The notes: a model not told the origin generated them from the sequence alone. DNA of 38,871 nucleotides from UBA2233 sp002347965 [NCBI: Nitrospirae bacterium UBA2233] (GCA_002347965.1 DDYN01000004.1:1-38871), one strand, 5' to 3'; counted from the stretch's first letter, positions 20,816-28,488 are shown. Translations and numbers: made by a program.

Positions 20816-22101
20816 TGCCGCCTTGGCTCACCCCAAAGGAGGCCGTCTTAAAGATCGCCCCGGGTGAGCGCATCGGCCTTGGGGCGATGTGCGCCGAGCC
20901 CCCCATCTTGGCCAACGAACTAGCCAGCCAATCCGACAGGCTCCAAGGCTCGAGGGTATACCAGGCCGTCCTAGGTAGCCCCTGCCCATACGCCGGCTCC
21001 CATGAAAAGGGCTTTAAGATCGGCGCGTTCCTTTTCTCTAGCGCCCTCAAAGAGGCCTATGCGGCCAAAAGGGTTGACTACCTCCCCATAAACTTCTGCG
21101 AGCTTCCCCGCTTCTTTGAAGACTACAGGGTAGATACCGCCCTCATCCAGGTCGCACCTCCCAAGGATGGGCGCGTGAGCCTTGGAATCGCCTGCGACTA
21201 CACCCTCTCCTTGGCCCTTCATGCAAGGCGTGTTATCGCCGAGGTCAACCCCTTAATGCCAGAGATCCCGAGCGAAGGCCTTATCGAGTTAAGCCGGATC
21301 GATGCCCTCGTAGAGGGCGGCCTTCCCCCATGGACGCTCACAAAGAGTCCCCCAAGCGATGAGGAGCTTGCCATCGCCAGGCATGTCGCCAGCCTCATAC
21401 CAGACGGGGCCACGATCGAGGTGGGGGTCGGGTCCTTGGGGGGCGCCGTTCTCGAGGCGCTGAGCGGAAAAAAAGACCTGGGCCTGCATTCCGGCACGTT
21501 CCCCAAGGAGGCCTTCGACCTTCTGGATAATGGGACCATCACCAACCAAAAAAAGCCCATAGACAAGGGGCTGATGATCGCAAGCAGCCTGGCTGGCTCC
21601 GCCTTGCTGTACGACAGGGCAAAAAATGAGCCCACGCTTAGGCTCATGCCCTCAAGCTACACGCACGGGGCCGGGACGCTGTCCAAAATCCCCAATTTTT
21701 TCGCCATCAACCAGGCAATCGAGGTTGATTTAGCCGGCCAGGTCAACTCAGAGTGGGCCGGTGGCCTTCCTGTAGGCGGAGTTGGCGGGCTGATGGATTT
21801 CTTACGCGGGGCCGTGGCCTCCAAAGGCGGGGCCTCCATCATCGCCATGCCCTCCCAGGCTAGGAATGGGTCCGTTTCAAGAATCGTTCCGAAGGTTGAG
21901 CGCGCCAGCGCGACGAAGTCGGACGTCCATTTCATCGTCACGGAGTGGGGCATCGCCTCTTTATTCGGAAAGACGCTCCAAGAGAGGGCCTTGGCGCTCA
22001 TCGCCATCGCCCACCCCAACTTCCGCCCCATGCTCGAGAGCGCGCTTAAGGCCGGCCTTTGGGCTTTGGCCATGGGCAAGACTCACGGCGCTCGATGTTG
22101 A
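20815..22101 (+). CDS. Acetyl-CoA hydrolase/CoA-transferase family protein without the expected catalytic Glu
   Basis: 428-aa class I CoA-transferase-fold protein of the acetyl-CoA hydrolase/4-hydroxybutyrate CoA-transferase family. Conserved parts are GLGAMCAEPP, VGVGSLGGAVLEAL, LMPSSYTHGAGTLS and the C-terminal VTEWGIASLFGKT. In characterised transferases the glutamate that forms the glutamyl-CoA adduct is in an H-T/S-E-M motif; here the segment reads LGLHSGTFPKEAF (about residue 222), with Gly at that position. It may thus be a hydrolase or C-C hydrolase, as for the glutamate-lacking IpdAB of steroid degradation, but that is an analogy. ATG 20815 overlaps the previous stop. It is the last gene of the plus arm. 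Confidence 0.85.
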   Translation: MPPWLTPKEAVLKIAPGERIGLGAMCAEPPILANELASQSDRLQGSRVYQAVLGSPCPYAGSHEKGFKIGAFLFSSALKEAYAAKRVDYLPINFCELPRFFEDYRVDTALIQVAPPKDGRVSLGIACDYTLSLALHARRVIAEVNPLMPEIPSEGLIELSRIDALVEGGLPPWTLTKSPPSDEELAIARHVASLIPDGATIEVGVGSLGGAVLEALSGKKDLGLHSGTFPKEAFDLLDNGTITNQKKPIDKGLMIASSLAGSALLYDRAKNEPTLRLMPSSYTHGAGTLSKIPNFFAINQAIEVDLAGQVNSEWAGGLPVGGVGGLMDFLRGAVASKGGASIIAMPSQARNGSVSRIVPKVERASATKSDVHFIVTEWGIASLFGKTLQERALALIAIAHPNFRPMLESALKAGLWALAMGKTHGARC

Positions 22102-22231
22102 AAAGCCCCTAACTTAACAAAAAAAGGCGATTGTACGCCGTATTCTGGCTTAAGAGTGGCCCATCGAAGGCCTTTGAAAGGTGGTTAAATGCCGAGGGAA
22201 AAGGGATGAATTCGTCGAATTGTGATACCGG

Positions 22232-23545
22232 TCATAAAAAGTGCCATTCGGTCTGGAAGAAGTACCAGTTCATACCCTCGAATGCCCCAACAGACTTGAC
22301 CCGTTCGCCGGGAAAAAAATGGCCAAAGCCTGCTTGAAACTCCAGATTCTTAAAAGCCTTGTACTTTAAAACAAAGTCCAGCTCGTGTCCTAGCCTTAAG
22401 CCTTCCCCTGCATCTTTTCCCCGCGTAACCCTATTGTTCATGCCAAAATACCAGGCATCCCGGCTGCGGTCTAGCATGAAGAAGTGATAATCCAGCCTGG
22501 CCTCCATCCTCTTAAGCGGGCTAAGCTCTACGCTGGCCTGATAGTCCTTTAAGTTCTGCCAACTAAAAAGGTTCATCCTTCCGTAGTACATGTCGATGGC
22601 GCCAAAAACTCCGTCGAACGTACCAGATTTTCTATCCGATGGGTTTTTATCTCCGCTCGCGTAAGCATAAGCGAGAGAAACCCTGGGCTTCCATGGGGCC
22701 TTAAGCCTGTAGCCTACGCTGGCCATAGCGCCCATGGCGTGTATGGGCTCTTCCCCCAGCTTTCCCCACTGGGGGATCAAAAACCCCTCCAGCTCAACCC
22801 TATTAAAGACGTTACCCTTAAGCCTAACACCTGCAGAAAAGCGGTGTTCGTGGCGCCTTACGGAGCCTTTAGCCTGTCCGTCCTTAAGGGCAAGGAAGGT
22901 CTCCAGCGAGCCAACGCCCCTTGTCCAGCCAGCAAAAGCGCTCCAAACATGGAACGGTTCGCGTCCCCCATCAAAATGGTATGGGTCGTTATAGACCTGC
23001 CTTGCATAGAACGCATCCGCCCAAAAGGGGCCCTTTTTCAGCATGAGCTTGAAGGCATCCCAGTTGTAGCGGCCCGTGTTTCCCCACTCTCCTGGCCCAA
23101 ACACCCTGTTATCCCAGTAAGAAAGGATCTGCCTACCCGCCTTGACCTTCAAAGGAAGCGTTAGAACGTCATAGGCTATGTAGGCCTGCCTTAAGTCCAT
23201 AGGGTTTTCGTAGGGGTCCTTCCTCCCAAAGTCCTCCCGGCTTAGGTGGGTGTCTATTCCGTGGGCGTCCTGAAGCTCCATAAAGGCCCTAAAAGACCCC
23301 TTTTCGTACAGGGCGCCGAGCCGGAAGCGCTCGAGCAAAAAGCCGTCTGCGATGTCCCTTGGCCCTTGAATCGTGAAGTTTTGGAGGTACTCGTAGCGAA
23401 GGCGCTGACTCAACGTGATTTTAACCGGCCAAGCTGTCTCTTGAGAGGCGGCGTATGCCTTTTGTGACACAGAAACCAAGGCAATGGCCGATAAAACCAA
23501 CCCTTTTGTCAAGCCTTCGAGAGGCTTAGGGCAGAGGAAAACCAT
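22232..23545 (-). CDS. Alginate-export-family outer-membrane beta-barrel porin
   Basis: 437-aa outer-membrane protein. A signal peptide (GLVLSAIALVSVSQKAYA) precedes a barrel of alternating aromatic/hydrophobic strands with family landmarks RLRYEYLQNF, LRQAYIAYD, VKAGRQILSYWDNRVFGPGEWGN-like core residues and GFGHFFPGE; it ends with aromatic-rich EWHFL. Such porins pass anionic substrates. The ATG at 23545 lies inside the last 20 bases of the upstream ModA-like gene and has almost no SD, so it should be translated by coupling. This links the channel to the periplasmic oxyanion-binding protein. A TTG further upstream would give 15 extra residues. 22102-22231 holds nothing I recognise. Confidence 0.85.
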   Translation of the reverse strand: MVFLCPKPLEGLTKGLVLSAIALVSVSQKAYAASQETAWPVKITLSQRLRYEYLQNFTIQGPRDIADGFLLERFRLGALYEKGSFRAFMELQDAHGIDTHLSREDFGRKDPYENPMDLRQAYIAYDVLTLPLKVKAGRQILSYWDNRVFGPGEWGNTGRYNWDAFKLMLKKGPFWADAFYARQVYNDPYHFDGGREPFHVWSAFAGWTRGVGSLETFLALKDGQAKGSVRRHEHRFSAGVRLKGNVFNRVELEGFLIPQWGKLGEEPIHAMGAMASVGYRLKAPWKPRVSLAYAYASGDKNPSDRKSGTFDGVFGAIDMYYGRMNLFSWQNLKDYQASVELSPLKRMEARLDYHFFMLDRSRDAWYFGMNNRVTRGKDAGEGLRLGHELDFVLKYKAFKNLEFQAGFGHFFPGERVKSVGAFEGMNWYFFQTEWHFL

Positions 23546-24290
23546 GCTCTTGGAAGCGTTGCCTAGATTGCTCTGATACGGAGTACTCAACGAACGCCAA
23601 AGAGAGGTCTGGCTGCTTAGATTGCCTGGTTACGGCTATGAAGACCGGCTTTGTGTAGCGATCCCCAAAGGTCTTTACGATGTCCAGCTTGCCCGGGTTA
23701 AACGCCTCCGTAATATCCCAGCAAAAAAGGGCCTGCACCTCGTCCTTAAGGAGCATGGGGAGAAGCTCCTTGCCGGTAGGAACGAGCTTAAGCCTGTTAT
23801 AGAGTTTGTCTTCAATCCCGAGTTCGTCAATCATCTTCGCCGTCGCCATGCCTTGGTCATCGCCCCTTTCCGTAGAAACGGCCCCGATGACGACCGGAAG
23901 CTTAAGAATGTCTTCAAGGCCCTGTATGCCCATCGGGTTCCCCTCGGGTAAGCCTACGGAAAGCGCCTTTAGCACAATCTCCTTTCTGGTTTCTTCTTTG
24001 ATCCTGGAGGGCATTATCTTGAACAGCTCCGGGTCATCGCAGGCAAAAACAAACACGTCTCCAACCTCACCCGTCTTAATCCTGGCCTGATGTATGTCGG
24101 CTGGCTCGTAAATCGCGTTGATATCGCCCGGCTTAAGACCATAAAGCGCTCGAAACTCGGCGATCACCTCATCCATGGGCCCTTTGACAGCTGAAGGCAT
24201 GCAAACTTCCATCCCAAAGCACTCCTCGTTCGTAAACCCGGCGATAATGAACATAAAAAACACCAATAACGTGACTCGAACACACGCCAT
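23526..24290 (-). CDS. ModA-like periplasmic molybdate/tungstate-binding protein (first copy)
   Basis: 254-aa periplasmic substrate-binding protein of the molybdate/tungstate (ModA-like) group. ATG 24290 with GAGGAGA is chosen; eight residues upstream are discarded. A signal peptide (VTLLVFFMFIIAGF) precedes the mature domain MEVCMPSAVKGPMDEV. GDVFVFACDDPELF and IGAVSTERGDDQGMATAK resemble ligand-loop and hinge segments, and VQALFCWDITEAF the second lobe. Its gene overlaps the porin gene by 20 bases. The oxyanion specificity cannot be read from sequence. It lies beside the ModE-like gene with an AT-rich palindrome in its promoter. Confidence 0.75.
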   Translation of the reverse strand: MACVRVTLLVFFMFIIAGFTNEECFGMEVCMPSAVKGPMDEVIAEFRALYGLKPGDINAIYEPADIHQARIKTGEVGDVFVFACDDPELFKIMPSRIKEETRKEIVLKALSVGLPEGNPMGIQGLEDILKLPVVIGAVSTERGDDQGMATAKMIDELGIEDKLYNRLKLVPTGKELLPMLLKDEVQALFCWDITEAFNPGKLDIVKTFGDRYTKPVFIAVTRQSKQPDLSLAFVEYSVSEQSRQRFQEHGFPLP

Positions 24291-24335
24291 GCCCGTCTCC
24301 TCGCGTAAATCCACTTTGACCTTGTTAAAGCGCTA

Positions 24336-24359
24336 CGATATATTTAATAAAATATGACG
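24336..24359. promoter_or_regulatory. ModE-like operator over the ModA-like/porin promoter
   Basis: ATATTT (24340-24345), spacer AATA, AAATAT (24350-24355), flanked on both sides by CG two bases out. It overlaps the minus-strand -10 (TATTAA, 24349-24344), whose -35 is TTGACT (24372-24367) 17 bases upstream. Confidence 0.55.
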
Positions 24360-24376
24360 CGCTTAAAGTCAAGGGC

Positions 24377-24817
24377 CTAAGCCTTTAGCGTTGGAAGGAG
24401 GAGGCTGCTTAATCGCTCATCTTCGGACGCCTCCTTTAGGCAGGACTCGAACTTCTGGACAAGGAGCCAAAAACCCTGAACGACGCTTTTGCCATACGGG
24501 GTGAGCGAGGCTCCGCCGCCTCTGTTTCCTCCCTTTTTTGCGGATACAAGGGGCATTAAGGAAAGTTTGTTCATTTGCTCCACCAAAAGCCAAGCGTGCC
24601 TGTAGCTGATCCCCATAGACCTCGCCGCGGCCGAGATGGACCCGGACCGCTCGATATGTTCGAGCAAAACCACCCTTCCCCAGGCAATGTACGTCGCCCC
24701 TTCTTTCTCAATCCATACCCTTCCGCCGATTCGAAGCTCCCCGAGGGGGGCATCCTTGAAGCCTACATGCTCAGGACTACGCCTTTTGTGCCTAGGGTTG
24801 TGAGTGTTCTCATCCAT
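24377..24817 (-). CDS. modE: ModE-type molybdate-responsive regulator, DNA-binding domain only
   Basis: 146-aa protein with the winged-helix domain of ModE/LysR type: VVLLEHIERSGSISAAARSMGISYRHAWLLVEQMN (described here in two parts: SGSISAAARSMGISYRHAW is the helix-turn-helix). It is followed by the Gly-rich wing GGNRGGGASLT and YGKSVV. The C-terminal molybdate-binding (MopB/TOBE) domains of full ModE are missing, as in the short ModE-like proteins of many anaerobes, so metal sensing is either indirect or through another protein. ATG 24817 has GGAGG upstream. It sits between two ModA-like genes with palindromes in both promoter regions, which supports local control. Confidence 0.85.
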   Translation of the reverse strand: MDENTHNPRHKRRSPEHVGFKDAPLGELRIGGRVWIEKEGATYIAWGRVVLLEHIERSGSISAAARSMGISYRHAWLLVEQMNKLSLMPLVSAKKGGNRGGGASLTPYGKSVVQGFWLLVQKFESCLKEASEDERLSSLLLPTLKA

Positions 24818-24966
24818 GGACAGCCTCCAAGGTAGCTTGTTGTTCGTCGTTCAAAGTCTACCATAGCCCCATGCGGGACAACCCGGAAGAAGCCCGACAA
24901 GACTCCTAAGCGCCTTTAGGCAAGGCCTTCTAACGGTTGTGTATGGTTAAATATATAGCATATGAT

Positions 24967-24987
24967 CGTTATTTATATACAATAAAG
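24967..24987. promoter_or_regulatory. ModE-like operator upstream of the second ModA-like gene
   Basis: CGTTATT (24967-24973), TATATAC, AATAAAG (24981-24987): inverted repeat with one mismatch, in the AT-rich promoter about 27 bases before the ATG. It resembles the CGTTAT half-sites of known ModE boxes. Confidence 0.55.
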
Positions 24988-25013
24988 CATATCGAACATG
25001 CAAGGAGGTAGGA

Positions 25014-25772
25014 ATGAAACCCGCGTTAAGCTACCTTTTCGAGCTCGGCTTGACAGCCTACCTTTTGCTCGCCATCCCTGCCTTTACCCCGGCCGCTCCT
25101 TCCAGCGACTCTAAGAGCCTGCGTTTGGGATGCGCGGCCGGGTATAAAAAGCCCATCATAAAAATCCTCCACGACTTCAGCCGCCAAACGGGCATACGAG
25201 TAGAGCCGGTGTTCGGAAACATGCAGCAGATCATAGCCCAGGCGAAAGTAACCGGCACTATGCCCATTCTCATAGGGGACAAGGCCTTCTTAGACTCATC
25301 CCAATTCCCACTGTCTATTTTCAGGCCTATAGGAAAAGGTCGGCTTGTCCTTGCTTACAAAAAAGGGCTGAAAATCACCGGCCTAAAAGACCTGCTCTCC
25401 GCGCGTATCGAGCGCGTAGGGATCACCGACGAAAAAAAGGCCATTTACGGTAAAGCGGCCAAAGAATGCCTGCTTAATCAAGGACTGTACGAAAGGCTAA
25501 AGGATAAATTGCTAGTTAGCCCCACGATTCCTCAAGCGAGCGCGTACCTTATGCTCGGGGAGGTGGATGCGGCCTTCCTAAACCTTACAGAGGCGCTCTC
25601 CATAAGGGGTCGTATCTCAGGTTTTATCGAGTTGGATGCAAGGTGCTACACGCCCGTAGAGATCGGTATCGGGGTCATCGAGGGCGTTAACGACCTTAAG
25701 GGTGTCGGAGAGCTCCTGTCTTTTTTCGACACCGATGATGCAAGGGCGATCCTTCTTCAACACGGTCTTTGA
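25014..25772 (+). CDS. ModA-like periplasmic molybdate/tungstate-binding protein (second copy)
   Basis: 252-aa binding protein with a signal peptide (LGLTAYLLLAIPAFTPAAP) and a type-2 periplasmic-binding fold: LRLGCAAGYKKPIIKILHDF, GDKAFLDSS, FRPIGKGRLVLAYKK, VGITDEKKAIYGKAAKECL and GEVDAAFLNLTEAL match the ModA layout. ATG 25014 has AAGGAGG. It diverges clearly from the first ModA-like copy. Its stop is 12 bases before the permease start, so this copy feeds the ABC permease. It is controlled from the region with the ModE-like box. Confidence 0.82.
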   Translation: MKPALSYLFELGLTAYLLLAIPAFTPAAPSSDSKSLRLGCAAGYKKPIIKILHDFSRQTGIRVEPVFGNMQQIIAQAKVTGTMPILIGDKAFLDSSQFPLSIFRPIGKGRLVLAYKKGLKITGLKDLLSARIERVGITDEKKAIYGKAAKECLLNQGLYERLKDKLLVSPTIPQASAYLMLGEVDAAFLNLTEALSIRGRISGFIELDARCYTPVEIGIGVIEGVNDLKGVGELLSFFDTDDARAILLQHGL

Positions 25773-25783
25773 GGCGGCTCTTC

Positions 25784-26458
25784 ATGCTGAACCCTCTGGA
25801 TGCACCCTTAGCGCTGGATACGCTCTTGCTTAGCCTAAAGGTGCTAACGCTGGCTGGCTTTTTGCACGTGGCTTTGGGCCTGCCCGTAGCCTACACGCTG
25901 TCTTTCCGCTTCAAGGCAAGGAGTCTTTTTGAGGGCATGATCATGCTGCCTTTGGTGTTCCCTCCTGTGGCCCTCGGATATTTTCTCTTGGTCGTCTTCG
26001 GAAAGCGCAGCCCTCTCGGCGCCTTTTTGTCGCATCATACCGGTATCGAGGTCGTGTTCGGGTTTTGGGGGGTTCTGATCGCCGCCCTTCTTGCCGGGTT
26101 TCCTCTGTTCGTCCGGCCAGTTCAGTCCGCGATCGAGAGCCTTCCTAGAGAACTCGTAGAAGCATCGTATACGCTCGGAAAAGGAAGGGTCGAAACCTTC
26201 TTTCGGGTCATCCTGCCCCTCGTCAAGAAAAGCGTTACGGCGGGGGTTGCGCTGGCCGTAGGAAGGGGGCTCGGGGAGGTCGGAATGACGCTCATGCTGG
26301 GCGGCAACATTCCGGGCAAGACCGAGACGGCGTCTTTGGCGGTATACAACGCCGTGCTCGATGGAAACTTCAAGCTGGCATTCTGGCTTTCCTGCCTTTT
26401 GGGAATCTTTTCGTTGGGCATTTTCTGGGTGCTTAGGAAGTCTTCCAAAACGCTATAA
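25784..26458 (+). CDS. modB: Molybdate ABC transporter permease, ModB-like
   Basis: 224-aa inner-membrane permease with about five to six hydrophobic spans and the cytoplasmic EAA-type loop ASYTLGKGRVETFFRVILPL, then GRGLGEVGMTLMLGGNIPGKTETA typical of ModB. ATG 25784 with GAGGCGG is preferred over a TTG at 25769. No ATP-binding subunit (ModC) gene follows; it must be elsewhere or shared. It forms a unit with the preceding binding protein. Confidence 0.88.
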   Translation: MLNPLDAPLALDTLLLSLKVLTLAGFLHVALGLPVAYTLSFRFKARSLFEGMIMLPLVFPPVALGYFLLVVFGKRSPLGAFLSHHTGIEVVFGFWGVLIAALLAGFPLFVRPVQSAIESLPRELVEASYTLGKGRVETFFRVILPLVKKSVTAGVALAVGRGLGEVGMTLMLGGNIPGKTETASLAVYNAVLDGNFKLAFWLSCLLGIFSLGIFWVLRKSSKTL

Positions 26459-26505
26459 GATTAAGATTGGTGTCGAAAACATGAATGAACTTGAGGGAGG
26501 CCGAC

Positions 26506-27186
26506 ATGAAAAATAAGACTCGAAACATATCTTGCGCCCTATGCCCCGATACCCCCTGCTACAAACAACCCGATCGAAGAAGGCCGAATTTTTGCCAAGC
26601 ACTCACCATGCCCGATCTTTGGGAAGAGCTCGAGCCGCTTTACGCTCAGAAAGAGAACCGCATGTTTGCTCAGGCCGCATCTGTCCAAGAAAAGGAAGGC
26701 TACGATATTTCTGAGTCAGGAAGGAGACCAAAAAAGCCCAGGGTCGAGGAGATTTTCGACCTTGCCAAGAGGCTGGGGTTTAAAAAGTTAGGGGTCGCGT
26801 TTTGCGTAGGGCTGAAGAAAGAGGCAAGGATCCTGGCCGATCTCGCCGAACGCCGCGGCTTCGATGTGGCCTCTGTCTGCTGTAAGGTCTGTAGCATTCC
26901 AAAGGAAAACCTTGGAATTTCCAGCCACGACAAGATCGAGCCTAACTCCTACGAGGCGATGTGCAACCCCATCGGTCAGGCGATAATCCTCAACAAAGAA
27001 AAGACCGACATGAACGTAGTACTGGGGCTTTGCGTCGGGCACGATAGCCTGTTTTTCAAGTACGCCCAGGCCTGGACGACGGTGCTGGCGACAAAAGATA
27101 GGCTTCTTGGACACAACGCCCTGGCCGCCCTTTACACGATCGAGAGCTACTACAAGGCGTTGGGTTCGATGCCGGATAATATCTAA
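26506..27186 (+). CDS. DUF1847 cysteine-rich protein
   Basis: 226-aa cytosolic protein of the DUF1847 family, function unknown. ATG 26506 has GGGAGG six bases upstream; the ATG at 26485 has none. An N-terminal Cys-x2-Cys-x4-Cys motif (CALCPDTPC) is followed by KLGVAFCVGLKKEARIL, CCKVCS, AMCNPIGQAIILN and LGLCVGHDSLFFKY, all typical of the family. About nine Cys suggest metal or FeS binding. It sits after modB, followed by the TsaA/TrmO-domain gene. A role in metal or cofactor handling is inference from context. Confidence 0.85.
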   Translation: MKNKTRNISCALCPDTPCYKQPDRRRPNFCQALTMPDLWEELEPLYAQKENRMFAQAASVQEKEGYDISESGRRPKKPRVEEIFDLAKRLGFKKLGVAFCVGLKKEARILADLAERRGFDVASVCCKVCSIPKENLGISSHDKIEPNSYEAMCNPIGQAIILNKEKTDMNVVLGLCVGHDSLFFKYAQAWTTVLATKDRLLGHNALAALYTIESYYKALGSMPDNI

Positions 27187-27220
27187 TGTCTTACTACAGT
27201 AGAAGAAAAAGGGGGAAGCC

Positions 27221-27781
27221 ATGGCAAAAAGACTTCTCATTTTTCGCCTAATCGCGCTCGGATTTTTTTTCTTCCCTACATTTACCGATTTTTGGGGGTA
27301 TGCCATGGAGGCTTCTTTGAACGCGTTCACGCTCCAACCTGTAGGTGTGGTAAAAAAAGACGGCGACAAGACCCGGCTTGTCATTAACGAAGCCTATAAA
27401 GACGGGCTTTTGGGCCTTGAGGGCTTTTCGCACGTCTACGTGTACTTCTGGTTCGATAAAAACGACACCCACGATAAAAGGGCGATTCTGCGCGTACACC
27501 CTATGGGCAACCAAAGCAACCCCCTAACGGGGGTCTTTGCCACGAGGTCGCCCGTGAGGCCGAACTTGATCGGCATGACGCTCGTTAAAGTCCTTGCCGT
27601 CAGCGGCAGTACGGTCGAAGTAGACTGGATAGACGCCCTCGACAACACCCCCATCGTAGACATAAAGCCGTTCATCCCGACGATTGACTGCGCCGATTCT
27701 CCAAAAATCCCGAAATGGCTGGACGACGACGGATGGGTCAAGGGGCCAAGAAGGGCCTCTTCGAGCAAGAATCATAAATAG
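27221..27781 (+). CDS. TsaA/TrmO-domain protein with possible export signal
   Basis: 186-aa protein with the TsaA (YaeB/TrmO) fold: LQPVGVVKKDG, LEGFSHVYVYFWFDKND, LRVHPMGNQSNPLTGVFATRSPVRPNLIGM and VDIKPFIPTID carry the family signature. TrmO methylates t6A37 of tRNA using SAM in the cytosol. Here, however, the first 28 residues are hydrophobic (LLIFRLIALGFFFFPTF) and resemble a signal or anchor. Two starts are possible: ATG 27221 (AGGGGGAAG upstream) gives the long form, and ATG 27305 (GGGGG upstream) a cytosolic 158-aa form. Several anaerobes place TsaA-domain genes near molybdenum-cofactor genes, which fits this context. Confidence 0.8.
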   Translation: MAKRLLIFRLIALGFFFFPTFTDFWGYAMEASLNAFTLQPVGVVKKDGDKTRLVINEAYKDGLLGLEGFSHVYVYFWFDKNDTHDKRAILRVHPMGNQSNPLTGVFATRSPVRPNLIGMTLVKVLAVSGSTVEVDWIDALDNTPIVDIKPFIPTIDCADSPKIPKWLDDDGWVKGPRRASSSKNHK

Positions 27782-27788
27782 CCTAAGC

Positions 27789-27818
27789 TTGACGCGTCTC
27801 TAGGGGGAATGGTAGCAT
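27789..27818 (+). promoter_or_regulatory. Possible promoter of the cytochrome gene
   Basis: TTGACG (27789-27794) and TAGCAT (27813-27818) are 18 bases apart, 64 bases before the ATG. A GCGGGC-AA-GCCCGC hairpin (27850-27863) lies just upstream of the SD. Confidence 0.35.
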
Positions 27819-27881
27819 GGCACTACGCTGTGTAGTAGCTAAAACATAAGCGGGCAAGCCCGCGTAAAAAAGGAGGTCAAA

Positions 27882-28352
27882 ATGAAGAAGGGTTTGCTAT
27901 GGGTTATGCTAGGCATAGCAGGGAGCCTTGGATGCGCGGGTGCTATGAATGGTCTGTCATCCCCTGCGGTTGCCCAAGGCTCGCGCTTTGTTATCGAAGT
28001 ACCCCCCGAGACCCAAAAAGAAGTCAAAGAAGAGATGGTGTCAATGCTGGCGGCTTTGCAAACGATCGTCAGCAAAACCCTCGAGGGCGATGGCCAGGCC
28101 ATACAGGCTGCCGTTGAGCCCTTTACGGCGACCGGTACCCATGGTCACCCAGAAATAGCCATGTTCCTCAGTCAACACCCTGAACAGTTCTCGGCATGGC
28201 GCCAATTGGGCCGGGACGGCATGCACGCCACCTTCAGCAGGATCGAGCGCCTGGCCGAAAGCCAACCTCTCGATAAAGAGGCCGTCTTCAAAGAAACCGG
28301 AACGCTGCTGGGTTACTGCTACGGCTGCCATGCGACGTTCACGCTCCCTTAA
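27882..28352 (+). CDS. Exported c-type cytochrome with a single C-terminal heme motif
   Basis: 156-aa exported protein. A signal peptide (LLWVMLGIAGSLGCAGA) is followed by a helical domain with a cytochrome-c-prime-like layout: KEEMVSMLAALQTIVSKTL, then VEPFTATG and FSRIERLAESQ. The last residues hold the heme-binding CYGCH, placed as in class II c-type cytochromes (near the C-terminus). ATG 27882 is preceded by AAGGAGG. Likely periplasmic electron transfer or ligand binding. It stands just before the cytochrome bd operon but on the opposite strand. Confidence 0.8.
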   Translation: MKKGLLWVMLGIAGSLGCAGAMNGLSSPAVAQGSRFVIEVPPETQKEVKEEMVSMLAALQTIVSKTLEGDGQAIQAAVEPFTATGTHGHPEIAMFLSQHPEQFSAWRQLGRDGMHATFSRIERLAESQPLDKEAVFKETGTLLGYCYGCHATFTLP

Positions 28353-28392
28353 GTAAGCAAGTTTCCCCGGCTGCGAGCCCTGTACAAAGCCC

Positions 28393-28488
28393 GTGAACCC
28401 AGGCCAGCACGAGCGCGAGGGCCGCTGGTGGTGGGAAGAGGCGACCAAGAAAGAATGCGGCCTGCACATGGGTAACATCCAGGCTTAG
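28393..28488 (+). pseudogene. Possible 31-codon remnant of an unidentified gene
   Basis: The open stretch reads [19 protein letters not shown] and then [11 protein letters not shown] before TAG. The composition (three Trp, alternating charges) looks like real protein but has no SD, start or domain. It may be the tail of a lost gene. Confidence 0.3.

Noticed and set aside
22131-22337. 68-aa plus-strand ORF at the end of the porin gene
   Set aside because: Half of it is antisense to the porin C-terminus; the upstream half has no SD.
24945-25010. Molybdenum-cofactor riboswitch before the second ModA-like gene
   Set aside because: The AT-rich leader is too short and lacks the complex stems of that RNA; the palindrome fits a protein operator better.
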